Assembly: GCF_019392245.1 (NCBI RefSeq)
Contig: NZ_JAHXRL010000011.1
Coordinates: 1-64,000 of the forward strand
From: Sulfitobacter sp. CW3
Lineage (GTDB): Bacteria > Pseudomonadota > Alphaproteobacteria > Rhodobacterales > Rhodobacteraceae
Direction of reading: 5' to 3'
Length of the DNA: 64,000 nucleotides
The first letter of the stretch is position 1, and each line of letters begins with the position of its first letter. Position numbers and translations under genes: made by a program. Under the pieces are notes generated by a model. The model searched no databases. It was not told where the DNA came from and saw only the letters and a list, made by a program, of their open reading frames with translations. Of this stretch, positions 35,757 through 46,124 are shown one piece after another.

Positions 35757-36470
35757 ATGAGCGATACAGACAGTTTCATTGACGAGGTGAACGAAGAAGT
35801 CCGCCGCGACCGTTTCTATTTCATGCTCAAGCGGTATGGCTGGATCGCCATTCTGGCTGTGGTGCTGCTGGTTGGTGGTGCCGCGTGGAATGAATATCAA
35901 AAGGCTCAGGCCCGCGCCCAAGCTGAGGCACTCGGCGATGCGATGTTCGCTGCCCTGTCGATCGAAGATTCGGCCAGCCGTGCCGCTGCGCTTGCGGAAA
36001 TCGAAACAGAGTCGGCGCAATCTGCTGCCGTGATCGGGTTCCTTGCTGCCTCTGAACAGGCCGAGGCGGGCGATACCGCCGCTGCAATCGAAACACTGAA
36101 TGCGATCGCCATCAACGGCGATGTGCCCGCCATTTACCGCGAGATCGCGCAGTTCAAAGCGGTGACATTGCAAGGCACGGATACCCCCGCCAGCGAACGC
36201 CGTCTGGCGCTCGAAGCGCTGGCGCAGCCGGGCAACGTCCTGCGGTTGCTGGCAAGCGAACAATTGGCGCTGATCGACATCGAAGAAAACAACGCACAAG
36301 GTGCGATTGACCGCTATCAAGCGATCTTATTGGACGCCGAAGTCACCACAGACTTGCAACAACGTGCCCTTCAGGTGATTGTGGCCCTAGGAGGCGAGCC
36401 CGACATGGGCACCGCGATCCCGACTGGGCTATCTGACGCGTCTGACGCAGCAGGTACGGACGGCAACTAA
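35757..36470 (+). CDS. YfgM-like membrane-anchored tetratricopeptide protein
   Basis: 237 aa. A short cytoplasmic N-terminus (FIDEVNEEVRRDRFYFMLKR) precedes a membrane segment GWIAILAVVLLVGGAAW (~29-45), then an Ala-rich TPR-like helical region. Order with bamB and der matches E. coli yfgM-bamB-der, which supports a YfgM-like role as an ancillary periplasmic chaperone associated with the Sec translocon. The C-terminal tail is low-complexity (Ala, Ser, Asp). CAGGCAAG precedes ATG. Divergent from the RND operon. Confidence 0.85.
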   Translation: MSDTDSFIDEVNEEVRRDRFYFMLKRYGWIAILAVVLLVGGAAWNEYQKAQARAQAEALGDAMFAALSIEDSASRAAALAEIETESAQSAAVIGFLAASEQAEAGDTAAAIETLNAIAINGDVPAIYREIAQFKAVTLQGTDTPASERRLALEALAQPGNVLRLLASEQLALIDIEENNAQGAIDRYQAILLDAEVTTDLQQRALQVIVALGGEPDMGTAIPTGLSDASDAAGTDGN

Positions 36471-36522
36471 CGTCAGCAATGGCGCAAGAATGACATGAGT
36501 TAAGAGCAAAGCGAGCAGGGCT

Positions 36523-37902
36523 ATGACCAATCTTCACCGCATCTGTGCAAGATCACCGCGAACCGGGCGGGTCTCGTTGGGGATGGGGGCCGTCGTGGCA
36601 TCCCTGCTGCTGCTGTCTGCCTGTTCTGAGCCTGAAGTGATTCTGCCCGGCCTGCGCGAAGATGTGCGCGCCGTTCTGCAAAGCGACGATGGTTTCGACG
36701 CCCCAACCGATTTGGCCGCGCCCGAAAACACATCGCGTGCGATTTCGCTGCCCGCGATGACAAACAATGCCAACTGGACCCAAGCCGCAGGCACGCCCAG
36801 CACCCGCATCAGCCACGCCGCATTGTCTGCCGCGCCGCAATTGGCATGGTCTGCCAACATCGGCAGCGGCGACAGCCGAAAGCAACGGATTAACGCCGTA
36901 CCCGTCGTTGCGGGCGGGCGGGTTTATACCATCGATTCCAGCGCCTTGGTCACGGCGACGTCGACCTCGGGGGCGACCTTGTGGACGCGCGATCTGACGC
37001 CAACCAATGACGGGCAGGGCGATGCCACCGGCGGTGGCTTAGCGGTCGAGGGTGACACGCTTTATGTCTCGCTTGGGTTCGGAACCGTCTCCGCATTGGA
37101 TACCACATCGGGTGCGACCCGCTGGGAACAAGATATCGAAGCGACCGGATCTGGCGCACCGACGGTTTATGGTGATCTGGTTTACTTCACATCGGGTGAT
37201 GATCTGGGCTGGGCCTTGAATAAAAACAACGGCCGCGTGGAATGGCAAACCGGATCGAATAACGTTGTGGGCAACGTTTTGGGCGCGCCAGCCCCTGCGA
37301 TCAGCCCTGAAATCGCCGTCATGGCGTTCGGCTCGGGCGAAGTGCAGGGCCTGTTCCGCCGTGGCGGGTTGAACCGCTGGGATACGTCGGTTCTGGGCAA
37401 ACGTCCGGGCCGCGCCTTTGCCAATGTGTCTGACATCACAGGGGCACCAGTCATCTCGGGAAATACCGTCTATGTCGGCAATATCTCGGGTCGTCTGGCC
37501 GCCGTTACCTTGGCGGGTGGTGAACGTCTGTGGACCGCACGCGAAGGCGTGGTGGGCCCGGTCTGGCCTGCGGGCGATAGCGTGTTCGCGATCACTGATT
37601 TGAACGAACTGGTGCGTCTTGACGCCAACACTGGTGGGCGCATCTGGGGCGCGAAACTGCCGAATTTCGTCAAGGATAAGCCGAAACGGCAGTCCGAAGT
37701 TTTCGCGCATTATGGCCCGATTCTGGCCGGTGGCCGGATTATCATCGCGTCGAACGATGGCGTGTTGCGCAGCTATAATCCAACCAATGGTGCGTTGATC
37801 GGGACAGTCGATATCCCCGGTGGCGCGACCACAGCGCCGGTTGTGGCGGGTGGGACACTTTATGTTGTGTCGTCAAAAGGGCAATTGCACGCTTTCCGTT
37901 GA
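36523..37902 (+). CDS. bamB: BamB-like PQQ/beta-propeller lipoprotein
   Basis: 459 aa. A lipoprotein signal with lipobox LLSAC (Cys34) is followed by repeated beta-propeller blades carrying the AWxxDLxxG-like pattern (ATLWTRDLTP, GATRWEQDIEATGSGAPTVY, GERLWTAREG, GRIWGAKL). BamB is the outer-membrane-attached scaffold of the Bam complex, which inserts beta-barrel proteins. Length is slightly above E. coli BamB (392). The upstream YfgM-like gene and downstream der reproduce the E. coli order. Confidence 0.88.
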   Translation: MTNLHRICARSPRTGRVSLGMGAVVASLLLLSACSEPEVILPGLREDVRAVLQSDDGFDAPTDLAAPENTSRAISLPAMTNNANWTQAAGTPSTRISHAALSAAPQLAWSANIGSGDSRKQRINAVPVVAGGRVYTIDSSALVTATSTSGATLWTRDLTPTNDGQGDATGGGLAVEGDTLYVSLGFGTVSALDTTSGATRWEQDIEATGSGAPTVYGDLVYFTSGDDLGWALNKNNGRVEWQTGSNNVVGNVLGAPAPAISPEIAVMAFGSGEVQGLFRRGGLNRWDTSVLGKRPGRAFANVSDITGAPVISGNTVYVGNISGRLAAVTLAGGERLWTAREGVVGPVWPAGDSVFAITDLNELVRLDANTGGRIWGAKLPNFVKDKPKRQSEVFAHYGPILAGGRIIIASNDGVLRSYNPTNGALIGTVDIPGGATTAPVVAGGTLYVVSSKGQLHAFR

Positions 37903-37953
37903 CCATGAAATAGTCTAGAGGGCAGGCTTGACCTGACCTTCGGAGCCGTTTCA

Positions 37954-39429
37954 ATGTCTTTCACCCTCGCCATCGTGGGCCGTCCCAATGTGGGAAAATC
38001 CACGCTGTTCAACCGTCTTGTCGGTAAAAAACTGGCGTTGGTCGATGACCAACCCGGTGTGACGCGCGATCTGCGCGAGGGCGCTGCACGTCTGGCCGAC
38101 CTGCGATTCACAGTGATCGACACCGCCGGACTTGAGGAAGTCACCGACGACAGCCTTCAGGGACGCATGCGCCGTTTGACCGAACGCGCGGTTGATATGG
38201 CCGATGTCTGCCTGTTCATGATCGATGCCCGCGTCGGCGTGACCCCGTCTGATCTGGTGTTTGCCGATATCCTGCGCAAGAAATCTGCCCATGTGATCTT
38301 GGCCGCAAACAAAGGCGAGGGCAAAGCCGCCGACGCCGGTGTGATCGAGGCCTACAGCCTTGGGCTGGGCGAACCGATCCGCATGTCGGCGGAACATGGC
38401 GAAGGGTTGAACGACCTTTATACCCACCTAATGCCAATCGCCGACAGCTTTGCCGAACGCGTCGATACAGACACCCCCGAAACCGACGTGGACCTGACCG
38501 AGGAAGAGGCCGAACTGGGCGATGACGATGCGCCCATGCCCGTGCCCACCAACGCCAAGCCGCTGCAAGTCGCCGTGGTAGGCCGCCCGAATGCGGGTAA
38601 ATCCACGCTGATCAACCAGATTATGGGCGAAGACCGCTTGCTGACCGGGCCAGAGGCCGGGATTACCCGCGATGCGATTTCCTTGCGCACCGTTTGGGAC
38701 GATGTGCCGATGCGTATCTTTGATACGGCGGGCATGCGGAAAAAGGCCAAGATCCAAGAAAAACTCGAAAAGCTAAGCGTTAGCGACGGCCTGCGTGCGG
38801 TTAAGTTCGCCGAAGTCGTGGTTGTGCTGCTGGACGCTGAAATCCCCTTTGAACAGCAGGATTTGCGCATCGCCGACTTGGCTGAACGCGAAGGCCGTGC
38901 CGTCGTGGTTGCGGTGAACAAGTGGGACCTTGAGACCGACAAGCAAGGCAAGCTGAAAGACCTGCGCGAAAGCTTTGAACGCTTGCTGCCGCAGCTTAAG
39001 GGCGCGCCTTTGGTGACGGTATCCGCGAAAACGGGCCGTGGTTTGGACCGCCTGCATCAAGCAATCATGCGCGCCTATGACGTGTGGAACCGCCGTGTCA
39101 CAACCGCGCAGCTGAACCGCTGGCTGGCTGGCATGATGGAGGCGCATCCGCCCCCCGCGCCACAAGGCAAACGCATCAAACTGCGCTATATGACCCAAGC
39201 CAAGACCCGGCCACCGGGCTTTGTTGTCATGTGTAGCCATCCCGACAAGGTGCCGGAAAGCTATAACCGCTATCTGGTGAATGGCTTGCGGATTGACTTT
39301 GATATGCCCGGCACACCGATCCGTATCTGGATGCGCGGCCAGTCTGACGCGAACCCCTATAAGGGGCGCAAAAAGGCCAAGCCGTCAAAGCTGCGCAAAC
39401 ATACTGAAGGCCATCGCAAGGACCGCTAG
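37954..39429 (+). CDS. der: Ribosome-associated GTPase Der (EngA)
   Basis: 491 aa with two tandem GTPase domains, each with its P-loop: [11 protein letters not shown] near residue 9 and [11 protein letters not shown] near 210; G3 motifs DTAG (first domain, IDTAGLEEV; second, FDTAGMRKK) and G4 NKxD ([10 protein letters not shown] in the second; the first is NKGEGK, a common divergence). The C-terminal KH-like domain ends in a Lys/Arg-rich tail ([18 protein letters not shown]). Needed for 50S ribosome assembly. No oddities. Confidence 0.97.
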   Translation: MSFTLAIVGRPNVGKSTLFNRLVGKKLALVDDQPGVTRDLREGAARLADLRFTVIDTAGLEEVTDDSLQGRMRRLTERAVDMADVCLFMIDARVGVTPSDLVFADILRKKSAHVILAANKGEGKAADAGVIEAYSLGLGEPIRMSAEHGEGLNDLYTHLMPIADSFAERVDTDTPETDVDLTEEEAELGDDDAPMPVPTNAKPLQVAVVGRPNAGKSTLINQIMGEDRLLTGPEAGITRDAISLRTVWDDVPMRIFDTAGMRKKAKIQEKLEKLSVSDGLRAVKFAEVVVVLLDAEIPFEQQDLRIADLAEREGRAVVVAVNKWDLETDKQGKLKDLRESFERLLPQLKGAPLVTVSAKTGRGLDRLHQAIMRAYDVWNRRVTTAQLNRWLAGMMEAHPPPAPQGKRIKLRYMTQAKTRPPGFVVMCSHPDKVPESYNRYLVNGLRIDFDMPGTPIRIWMRGQSDANPYKGRKKAKPSKLRKHTEGHRKDR

Positions 39430-39437
39430 GCGCGTCA

Positions 39438-39457
39438 GGATTTTTTCGAAAAATTCC
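39438..39457. terminator. Probable bidirectional terminator between der and the TspO-like gene
   Basis: A 20-bp near-palindrome (GGATTTTTTCGAAAAATTCC) with one T-T mismatch lies between the convergent der and TspO-like genes. Its A/T arms give a T-run on each strand. Confidence 0.4.
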
Positions 39458-39466
39458 GCGCGCCTT

Positions 39467-40174
39467 TCAGGACTTACGCCATGATTTGAATGTTGGCAGC
39501 AGCAGGGCAATAGACCCGCCTGCTGCCAGCGCTGCAACGCTTGGTGTCGTGGCATAGTTATGCACCACCACACCAATCAGCGCCCAAATCACCGCTATGC
39601 CATAAGTCGGCGTGCGCATCAGCGTCGATTGCACCGCGGCAGCAATCACGATGGCGACGCTCACAAAAATCAGCCCGGCCGTTTCGGCGCTGACCCAGCC
39701 ATAGCCCGCGGCCAGCAGGCCCAACGACACGCAGGACGCCGCACTTAGCCAGCCTGCATATAGCCCGACAGGCAGGGCGGCGAACCAGCGGTCGCCTTCG
39801 GGGGCTTCGAACAGGGCGATCAGTGCCGCGATCAGCATGGCCCAGATCAGGACCGACGCCCAGACGGGGCTGGCATTGGCCACCGCCAACCAGAAACATC
39901 CGATGAACAGCGAAACGGCCAGCGGTACGCGCATATCGTGCCATGCGAAATCCTCGCGGGCTTTCCACAGGCCCCAGCCCATGCCGATGATCAGCCACAG
40001 ATAGATCACGCCCCAGATTGAAAAGGCATAACCCGCCGGCTGGACAGGCGGCGAAACCTGCGGCACCGGGAACTGGTTGGGGTCAAACCCGGCAAAGCTG
40101 GTCACGAAAAACGGTGACGCAGCAAAGCCGATGGCCAGAAGAAATGTCACAAATGCGGTCAGGGGGCGGGCCAT
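39467..40174 (-). CDS. TspO/MBR-related tryptophan-rich membrane protein
   Basis: 235 aa with about seven hydrophobic segments. PAGYAFSIWGVIYLWLIIGM resembles the motif of proteins annotated as tryptophan-rich sensory proteins, a longer relative of TspO (about 160 aa). Other Trp-rich stretches: FIGCFWLAVANASPVWASVL and ALPVGLYAGWLSAASCVSLG. I chose ATG 40174 because AAGGACG lies 6 nt upstream. In Rhodobacter TspO modulates tetrapyrrole-dependent gene expression; whether this longer paralogue does so is not known. Single gene between der and serS. Confidence 0.7.
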   Translation of the reverse strand: MARPLTAFVTFLLAIGFAASPFFVTSFAGFDPNQFPVPQVSPPVQPAGYAFSIWGVIYLWLIIGMGWGLWKAREDFAWHDMRVPLAVSLFIGCFWLAVANASPVWASVLIWAMLIAALIALFEAPEGDRWFAALPVGLYAGWLSAASCVSLGLLAAGYGWVSAETAGLIFVSVAIVIAAAVQSTLMRTPTYGIAVIWALIGVVVHNYATTPSVAALAAGGSIALLLPTFKSWRKS

Positions 40175-40239
40175 GATGCGTCCTTTTGAAGAAATCATTC
40201 AAAAGGCAACATAGCACGGTGGCCTTCAGTTCCCAGAGA

Positions 40240-41532
40240 TTATGACAACTTACCATCCGCGCCCAAAACGGTCTTGCCACCCAGATAGGGGGCCAAAACG
40301 TCTGGCAGTTTCACCGATCCGTCAGCTTGCTGACCATTCTCGAGCACTGCAATCAGGCAGCGCCCCACGGCCAGTCCGGACCCGTTAAGCGTATGCACGA
40401 ACTGCGGCTTGCCACCATCCGCGGGCTTGAACCGTGCATTCATGCGCCGCGCCTGAAAGGCGCCAGTGGTCGAGACCGAACTGATCTCGCGATAGGCGTT
40501 CTGACCGGGCAACCATGCCTCGATATCATAGGTGCGGCGCGCGCCAAAGCCCATGTCGCCGGTGCACAAAAGCACGGTGCGATAGGGGATGTTCAGGCGT
40601 TCCAGCAGATCCTCTGCACAGCGCAGCATGCGCTTTTGTTCGTCGTCCGACGTATCCGGATGCGTGATCGATACCATCTCGACCTTTTCGAACTGGTGCT
40701 GGCGCAGCATGCCCGATGTGTCACGACCCGCCGATCCGGCCTCGGACCTGAAGCACAGGGTATGCGCGGTCATGCGGCGGGGCAGGGCGGTTTCCTCCAG
40801 CACATCGCCGGACACCGAATAGGTCAGCGTCACTTCGGAGGTCGGGATCAACCACCAGCCGTTTGTCGTCTGATAGCTTTCATCGCCGAATTTCGGCAGC
40901 TTGTCGGTGCCATACATCGCCTCGTCGCGCACCAGCACGGGGGTCGCATATTCGGTCAGCCCGTTGTCATCCACATGGGTGTCGACCATGAACTGCGCCA
41001 ACGCGCGGTGAATACGCGCCACAGCGCCCTTGAGCATCACAAACCGTGCGCCCGACGTTTTTGCAGCCGTTTCAAAATCCATCGACGCGGCAACGCTGGT
41101 GATCTCGAAATGCTCTTTCGCGGCGAAATCAAGCGTGGGCACATCGCCCCAGCGGCTGATCTCGACGTTGTCATTTTCGTCGGCACCATGGGGCACATCA
41201 TCAGCGGGCAGGTTGGGGATGCGCGCCAGCGTGTCGGTCAGCTTGGCGTCCAGTTCCTTGGCCTCGGCCTGCATCTGCGCGACCTCGGCCTTTTTCTCAC
41301 TGACCAAAGCGCGCAGGCGTTCGAATTCGGCCTCGTCACCCGATGCCTTGGCCGCGCCCACCAGTTTGGAGGCTTTGTTTTGTTCGGCCTGCGCTGTTTC
41401 CGCGCTAAGGATCATGCCGCGCCGCGCCTCGTCCAACGCAAGGATATCACCGGACACAGGCGCATCGCCGCGCCGTGCGAGGGCCGCGTCAAACGCATCA
41501 GGGTTTTCGCGGATGGCTTTGATGTCATGCAT
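40240..41532 (-). CDS. serS: Seryl-tRNA synthetase
   Basis: 430 aa, usual length, class II. N-terminal coiled-coil arm (~30-105, rich in Ala/Glu/Lys) for tRNA-Ser; motif 2 [20 protein letters not shown]; motif 3 [18 protein letters not shown]. The [19 protein letters not shown] segment belongs to the serine-adenylate pocket. Charges serine to tRNA-Ser and tRNA-Sec. A long open frame opposite it is a codon-bias shadow. It lies 106 bp downstream of the pentapeptide-repeat gene on the same strand but is probably independent. Confidence 0.97.
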   Translation of the reverse strand: MHDIKAIRENPDAFDAALARRGDAPVSGDILALDEARRGMILSAETAQAEQNKASKLVGAAKASGDEAEFERLRALVSEKKAEVAQMQAEAKELDAKLTDTLARIPNLPADDVPHGADENDNVEISRWGDVPTLDFAAKEHFEITSVAASMDFETAAKTSGARFVMLKGAVARIHRALAQFMVDTHVDDNGLTEYATPVLVRDEAMYGTDKLPKFGDESYQTTNGWWLIPTSEVTLTYSVSGDVLEETALPRRMTAHTLCFRSEAGSAGRDTSGMLRQHQFEKVEMVSITHPDTSDDEQKRMLRCAEDLLERLNIPYRTVLLCTGDMGFGARRTYDIEAWLPGQNAYREISSVSTTGAFQARRMNARFKPADGGKPQFVHTLNGSGLAVGRCLIAVLENGQQADGSVKLPDVLAPYLGGKTVLGADGKLS

Positions 41533-41638
41533 GGGTCTGTCCTTTGATCTTGTATCGCCCGGTTTTGAATCGCTCAGGCACGCTTTGCCCCGCGTTATGC
41601 CCGATTGTGGATCGCGGGGCCAGATGTGGTGTGGCGGG

Positions 41639-42946
41639 TTATGTGGGGTTCATGGGGTCTTGGCCGATGGAGCGCTGGAAGGCGCGCCATTGGGTTTTGA
41701 ATTCTTCCCAGTCGAGGTTTTCTTTGCTCCAACGCTTGGGCCAGCTTGCGTGATCGGGGCCATGGCCGCCGGGCAGGGTGACGGAAGCATCACCAAACAT
41801 AATTTTGAGCTGTTCTGTCGATAGGGTAGCATCTGTAAAATTAACATCCTTTACCGCAGCACCTCGAAGAGTAGCGGCGGTAAAGGATGTTGAACTATCA
41901 AACTGTGTCCTCTGCAACTCCGCCCCCAAGAGGATCGCCCCCTGCAACTGCGCCTCCCAGAGGCTCGCCCCCTGCAACTGCGCCTTTATGAGGTACGCCC
42001 CCTGCAACTGCGCCTTGATGAGGTCCGCCCCCTGCAACTGCGCGCTGAAGAGGTTCGCCCCCTGCAACTGCGCGCTGCTGAGGTTCGCCCCCTGCAATTT
42101 CGCACCCTGCATTTTTGCGCGGTCAAAATCCAACTGGCGTAAATCAAACCCCTGTAGGTTAGCCCCGGTCAGATCAATCTCGCCACTGTCCAATGGCAAG
42201 CTTGTTGTTTTCTTGAGCCGACCCAACACCTGCACCGCGTTTTGCATGTCAGATCGGGCCGGTGTCAGGGCGCGGGCCCAATCGCGAAGAACTATGGGAT
42301 CATCTGATGATGGTGCATCCTCCGGCGGATGTTCGCGGGACAGTTCGCGAACATAAACCGCCAGCATTCGCGCGATACGCGGGGCGGCTTTGGGTTCTTC
42401 GCCTGCCAACCCTTCAAGCCGGTCAATGGCCCCGTTGCGGCGGGTGACGTCATCTTGCCACCCTGTAGGGCGGTCTGCTTCATCCCACAGGGTGACTTGT
42501 CGTTGGGCGTGCAGATCGTTCACGGCGTTGTTAATCTTGTCATTAAACAAGGCTTCTTCTGCCGCTGATGCGGTGCGTTCGTTGATCCAAACGCGGATGA
42601 TCGAAAAAAAGATTGTCGCGGCTGCGGCCAAAACACCCATCAGGAGCGCGACGGTTGTTCCGAGGTGGCGCAGGTCTTCGGGAGTTTTGCTTGGATCATT
42701 TGCGGCTGCGTGCAAACGATCCACCAAGCCTGAAACGCTGATCGCGATTTCGACCAAATAAAAGGTGAGCGCTGAAGCCGTAAGCAACGATGCCGCTAGA
42801 AGGACCAGCATCACGTAGTTTTCACGCAGCCACTTTCTTGTTAATTTTGGAGTTATCAGTCTGACAGCGAATACAAAAAAGAATGATCCAATAACAAATG
42901 CCCAAAATACTGGATCAGTGATGGTTTTAAAAATGGCAGAAAACAT
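41639..42946 (-). CDS. Membrane-anchored pentapeptide-repeat protein
   Basis: 435 aa. Three or so hydrophobic segments near the N-terminus ([60 protein letters not shown]), a polar middle domain (~150-265), then pentapeptide repeats (~270-355) built from decapeptides of the form QLQGAxLxxA, and a C-terminal tail ([19 protein letters not shown]). Such repeats fold into a right-handed quadrilateral beta-helix. ATG 42946 opens the first membrane segment; the frame upstream is not protein-like. Repeats are nearly identical at the DNA level. Function unknown; some pentapeptide proteins mimic DNA or act as membrane scaffolds. Confidence 0.85.
   Translation of the reverse strand: MFSAIFKTITDPVFWAFVIGSFFFVFAVRLITPKLTRKWLRENYVMLVLLAASLLTASALTFYLVEIAISVSGLVDRLHAAANDPSKTPEDLRHLGTTVALLMGVLAAAATIFFSIIRVWINERTASAAEEALFNDKINNAVNDLHAQRQVTLWDEADRPTGWQDDVTRRNGAIDRLEGLAGEEPKAAPRIARMLAVYVRELSREHPPEDAPSSDDPIVLRDWARALTPARSDMQNAVQVLGRLKKTTSLPLDSGEIDLTGANLQGFDLRQLDFDRAKMQGAKLQGANLSSAQLQGANLFSAQLQGADLIKAQLQGAYLIKAQLQGASLWEAQLQGAILLGAELQRTQFDSSTSFTAATLRGAAVKDVNFTDATLSTEQLKIMFGDASVTLPGGHGPDHASWPKRWSKENLDWEEFKTQWRAFQRSIGQDPMNPT
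41911..42120 (-). repeat. Tandem 30-bp repeats encoding pentapeptide units
   Basis: About seven direct units of exactly 30 bp start at 41911, 41941, 41971, 42001, 42031, 42061 and 42091. They share a core such as CGCCCCCTGCAACTGCGC on the plus strand; the central four are nearly identical. The third base of codons is kept as well as the protein, which shows recent duplication rather than only selection on the protein. The number of units could vary between strains by slippage. This is coding DNA and not a CRISPR array. Confidence 0.85.
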
Positions 42947-43181
42947 TGTGAACTCATTTCGTATTATTCCCCACCACCATGCCGTGCAAAATCGCGTGTC
43001 ACAACCGTGCAAACCGCATTCACGGGGGTGAACCCGGCTCTTGCGGGCGTCGTCCATTGCCCATTGGGGGTTGAAATACACGTTAAGCCTCCTTGCAAAG
43101 CCCCGCATCTAGACCTAGGTTCCGCCAAACTTCGACGGCAGGCCGGAACGGGCGTGCTCCCTCACTCAAAGGATCAACGCC

Positions 43182-43460
43182 ATGCAAGGTATTCAACAAT
43201 TCGTCCCTCTCATTCTGATCTTCGCGATCATGTATTTCCTGCTGATCCGCCCTCAGCAGAAGAAGGTGAAAGAACATCAGGCGATGGTTGCGGGTCTGCG
43301 CCGTGGTGATCAGGTCGTGACCCAAGGCGGGTTGATCGGCAAGGTTGTTAAGGTCAAAGACGACGGCGAGCTTGAGGTCGAATTGGCCGAAAACGTCAAA
43401 GTGCGCGTGATCCAGTCGACCATCGCGACTGTTGTCTCCAAGACCGAACCAGCCAAGTAA
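43182..43460 (+). CDS. yajC: Preprotein translocase subunit YajC
   Basis: 92 aa. One N-terminal membrane segment (QFVPLILIFAIMYFLLIRPQ) followed by the strongly conserved QQKKVKEHQAMVAGLRRGDQ and VVTQGGLIGKVVKV. YajC joins SecDF in the holo-translocon. ATG 43182 has AAAGGA 9 nt upstream. A small hairpin CTGCC/GGCAG (43462-43476) lies in the 36-bp gap before secD, perhaps adjusting relative expression. Confidence 0.96.
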   Translation: MQGIQQFVPLILIFAIMYFLLIRPQQKKVKEHQAMVAGLRRGDQVVTQGGLIGKVVKVKDDGELEVELAENVKVRVIQSTIATVVSKTEPAK

Positions 43461-43496
43461 ACTGCCAAAACGGCAGCGTTAAGAAGGGCTTGCGCC

Positions 43497-45146
43497 ATGC
43501 TTCAGATTGATCTGTGGAAACGGGTGTTGATCATCCTTACCTGTGCGGCTGGCCTGTATCTGGCGCTGCCGAACGCGTTTTACGGCCCCGTAGAGCAGCA
43601 TAATGATGCGATCAAAGCGATGGATGTGGCCGGTGCCACCCCCGAGCTTGAGGCGCAGGCGGCGCTGTGGCCTGACTTTCTGCCCGAACAGTTGGTGAAC
43701 CTTGGGCTGGATCTGCGCGGCGGTGCGCATCTGCTGGCCGAGGTCAACGTAGCCGAGGTCTATGCCAACCGGATGGAAGCGGCATGGCCCGAGGTGCGCG
43801 ATGTGTTGCGGTCGATCACGCCGGTACGCCGCGTTGATGCGCCCGAGGGCGAATTGCGCGTGCGGATCAACGACGCTGCAAAGCTGGCAGAGGCGCTTGA
43901 GGCGACGCGCACATTGGCGCGGCCTGTGCAAACGATCACCGGGGCCGGGCAAAACGACATCGTCGTCAGCGGTGCCGAGGATATCATTAGCGTGGTATTG
44001 TCCGACGCCGAAAAGCTGGCCACGGACGAGCGGACGATGCAGCAATCGCTGGAGATCATCCGCCGCCGCATCGACGAGGTAGGCACACGCGAACCCACGA
44101 TCCAGCGTCAGGGGTCTGACCGCATCCTTATTCAGGTGCCGGGCATCGGGTCGGCAGCCGAGCTGAAGGCTATTATCGGGACCACGGCGCAGTTGACGTT
44201 CAACCCCGTTGTGAACCGCGGCGCGGACGAAAATGCATCCCCCGGTCTGGGCAATTCGCTGTTGCCTGACGCGGAATCCGCTGGTGTGTTCTATATCATC
44301 GAAACCGCCCCTGTTGTGACCGGCGAACAGCTGGTCGATGCGCAGCCCAGCTTTGACCAGAACGGTCGGCCTGCGGTCAGCTTCCGGTTTGATACCACGG
44401 GTGCCCGCAAATTCGGGACCTACACGGCTGAAAACATCGGCGCGCCTTTTGCGATTGTCTTGGACAACGAAGTCATCAGCGCGCCCACGATCCAAAGCGC
44501 CATTCCCGGCGGGTCGGGTATCATCACTGGCAATTTCTCGGTCGAGGAATCGACCAATCTGGCCGTCTTGCTGCGGGCAGGGGCCTTGCCTGCGGGTCTG
44601 ACCTTTGTGGAGGAACGTACAATCGGGCCGGAACTGGGCCAAGACAGCATCGACGCGGGCAAGATCGCCACGACTGTCGCGTTCATCGCTGTGCTGTTCT
44701 TTATGTGGGCCAGCTATGGTTTGTTCGGGTTTTTTGCCAACATCGCGCTGGTCGTGAACGTGTGCATGATCTTTGGCCTGCTCAGCCTGATCGGTGCCAC
44801 GCTGACATTGCCCGGTATTGCGGGCATCGTTCTGACTGTCGGTATGGCGGTTGATGCGAACGTGCTGATCTTTGAACGTATCCGCGAGGAACTGAAAACC
44901 GCCAAAGGCCCTGCGCGTGCCATCAGCCTGGGCTATGAGCGCGCGCTAAGCGCCATTCTGGATGCCAACATCACCACCTTTATCATCGCTGTGATCCTGT
45001 TTGTGTTGGGGTCGGGGCCGGTACGCGGCTTTGCCGTGACGCTGGGTATTGGCATTATCACGTCGGTCTTTACCGCATATTTCGTCACCCGTCTGATGGT
45101 CGTGTTCTGGTTTGAACGCGCCCGTCCCAAGACGATCACGGTCTAG
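43497..45146 (+). CDS. secD: Protein translocase subunit SecD
   Basis: 549 aa. One N-terminal membrane helix, a long periplasmic region with VNLGLDLRGGAHLLAEV (family D1) and RIDEVGTREPTIQRQGSDRI, then five membrane helices with GIAGIVLTVGMAVDANVLIFERIREE (D4-D5). SecD uses the proton gradient with SecF to complete export of proteins through SecYEG. Transcribed after yajC and 9 nt before secF. No oddities. Confidence 0.97.
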   Translation: MLQIDLWKRVLIILTCAAGLYLALPNAFYGPVEQHNDAIKAMDVAGATPELEAQAALWPDFLPEQLVNLGLDLRGGAHLLAEVNVAEVYANRMEAAWPEVRDVLRSITPVRRVDAPEGELRVRINDAAKLAEALEATRTLARPVQTITGAGQNDIVVSGAEDIISVVLSDAEKLATDERTMQQSLEIIRRRIDEVGTREPTIQRQGSDRILIQVPGIGSAAELKAIIGTTAQLTFNPVVNRGADENASPGLGNSLLPDAESAGVFYIIETAPVVTGEQLVDAQPSFDQNGRPAVSFRFDTTGARKFGTYTAENIGAPFAIVLDNEVISAPTIQSAIPGGSGIITGNFSVEESTNLAVLLRAGALPAGLTFVEERTIGPELGQDSIDAGKIATTVAFIAVLFFMWASYGLFGFFANIALVVNVCMIFGLLSLIGATLTLPGIAGIVLTVGMAVDANVLIFERIREELKTAKGPARAISLGYERALSAILDANITTFIIAVILFVLGSGPVRGFAVTLGIGIITSVFTAYFVTRLMVVFWFERARPKTITV

Positions 45147-45155
45147 GAAACTGAT

Positions 45156-46124
45156 ATGAAACGCTTGCGACTGATCCCTGACGAAACCAACTTTGACTTT
45201 TTCAAACACGCCAAATTCACCTTTGGCGCGTCCTGCGTGGCTGTGGTTCTTGCCTTGGCCGTGTGGTTCACGATGGGTCTGAACTATGGCATCGATTTCC
45301 GCGGGGGCACGACATTGCGCACCCAAAGCGAAACTGCCGTTGACGTGGCCGCGTACCGCGCCGCGATGGAGCCGTTGGGGCTGGGTGATATATCGATCTC
45401 TGAGGTGTTTGATCCGACCAGCGATGACAGTAAACACGTGGCCATGGTACGCATTCAGGCGCAAGAGGGCGAAGAAGCCGCAACGCCTGAGATGATCGCA
45501 GCCGTTGAAGGCGCGCTGAAAACCGTCGCGCCGAATATCATCTTTACCTCGGTTGAATCGGTCGGCCCGAAAGTATCGGGCGAGCTTATCCAGACGGCGT
45601 TCCTAGCCGTTGGTGCATCACTGGCTGCGATCCTGATCTATATCTGGTTGCGGTTCGAATGGCAGTTTTCCGTGGGCGCGGTTGCGGCCCTGTTTCACGA
45701 TGTGATCCTGACCATCGGTATTTTCTCGGCCCTCCAAATCCGGTTCGATTTGCCCGTGATCGCGGCGATCCTGACGATCATCGGCTATTCGATCAACGAT
45801 ACGGTAGTGATCTTTGACCGGCTGCGGGAAAACCTGCGCAAGTACAAAAAACGCCCCCTGCGCGATGTGATGAACATCAGTGTGAACGAAACCCTCAGCC
45901 GGACCCTGATGACTTCGGGCACGACCCTGTTGGCGCTGATTGCGCTGTTGGTTCTGGGCGGCGATGTGATCCGTGGCTTTGTTTTTGCGATCACATGGGG
46001 CGTTGTCGTCGGGACCTATTCATCGGTCTATGTGGCGAAAAACGTGGTGCTGTTCCTTGGGGTCAAACGGGATTGGACCAAGAAAGACAACAACACAGGC
46101 CAATACGCCAACATAGATGCCTGA
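45156..46124 (+). CDS. secF: Protein translocase subunit SecF
   Basis: 322 aa. Membrane helix, GLNYGIDFRGGTTLRT (F1), a small periplasmic region with VESVGPKVSGELIQTAFLAV (F2) and the membrane part with LTIIGYSINDTVVIFDRLRE (F4) and SRTLMTSGTTLLALIALLVL. Forms the SecDF complex. The stop overlaps the next gene (a TSUP protein) by 8 nt, so the operon continues. Confidence 0.97.
   Translation: MKRLRLIPDETNFDFFKHAKFTFGASCVAVVLALAVWFTMGLNYGIDFRGGTTLRTQSETAVDVAAYRAAMEPLGLGDISISEVFDPTSDDSKHVAMVRIQAQEGEEAATPEMIAAVEGALKTVAPNIIFTSVESVGPKVSGELIQTAFLAVGASLAAILIYIWLRFEWQFSVGAVAALFHDVILTIGIFSALQIRFDLPVIAAILTIIGYSINDTVVIFDRLRENLRKYKKRPLRDVMNISVNETLSRTLMTSGTTLLALIALLVLGGDVIRGFVFAITWGVVVGTYSSVYVAKNVVLFLGVKRDWTKKDNNTGQYANIDA

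Noticed and set aside
40327-41547. 406-codon plus-strand frame opposite serS
   Set aside because: Shadow of serS due to codon bias.
41911-42120. Possible CRISPR-like regular repeats
   Set aside because: No unique spacers: the unit period equals the repeat length and the array is in frame within a pentapeptide-repeat protein.
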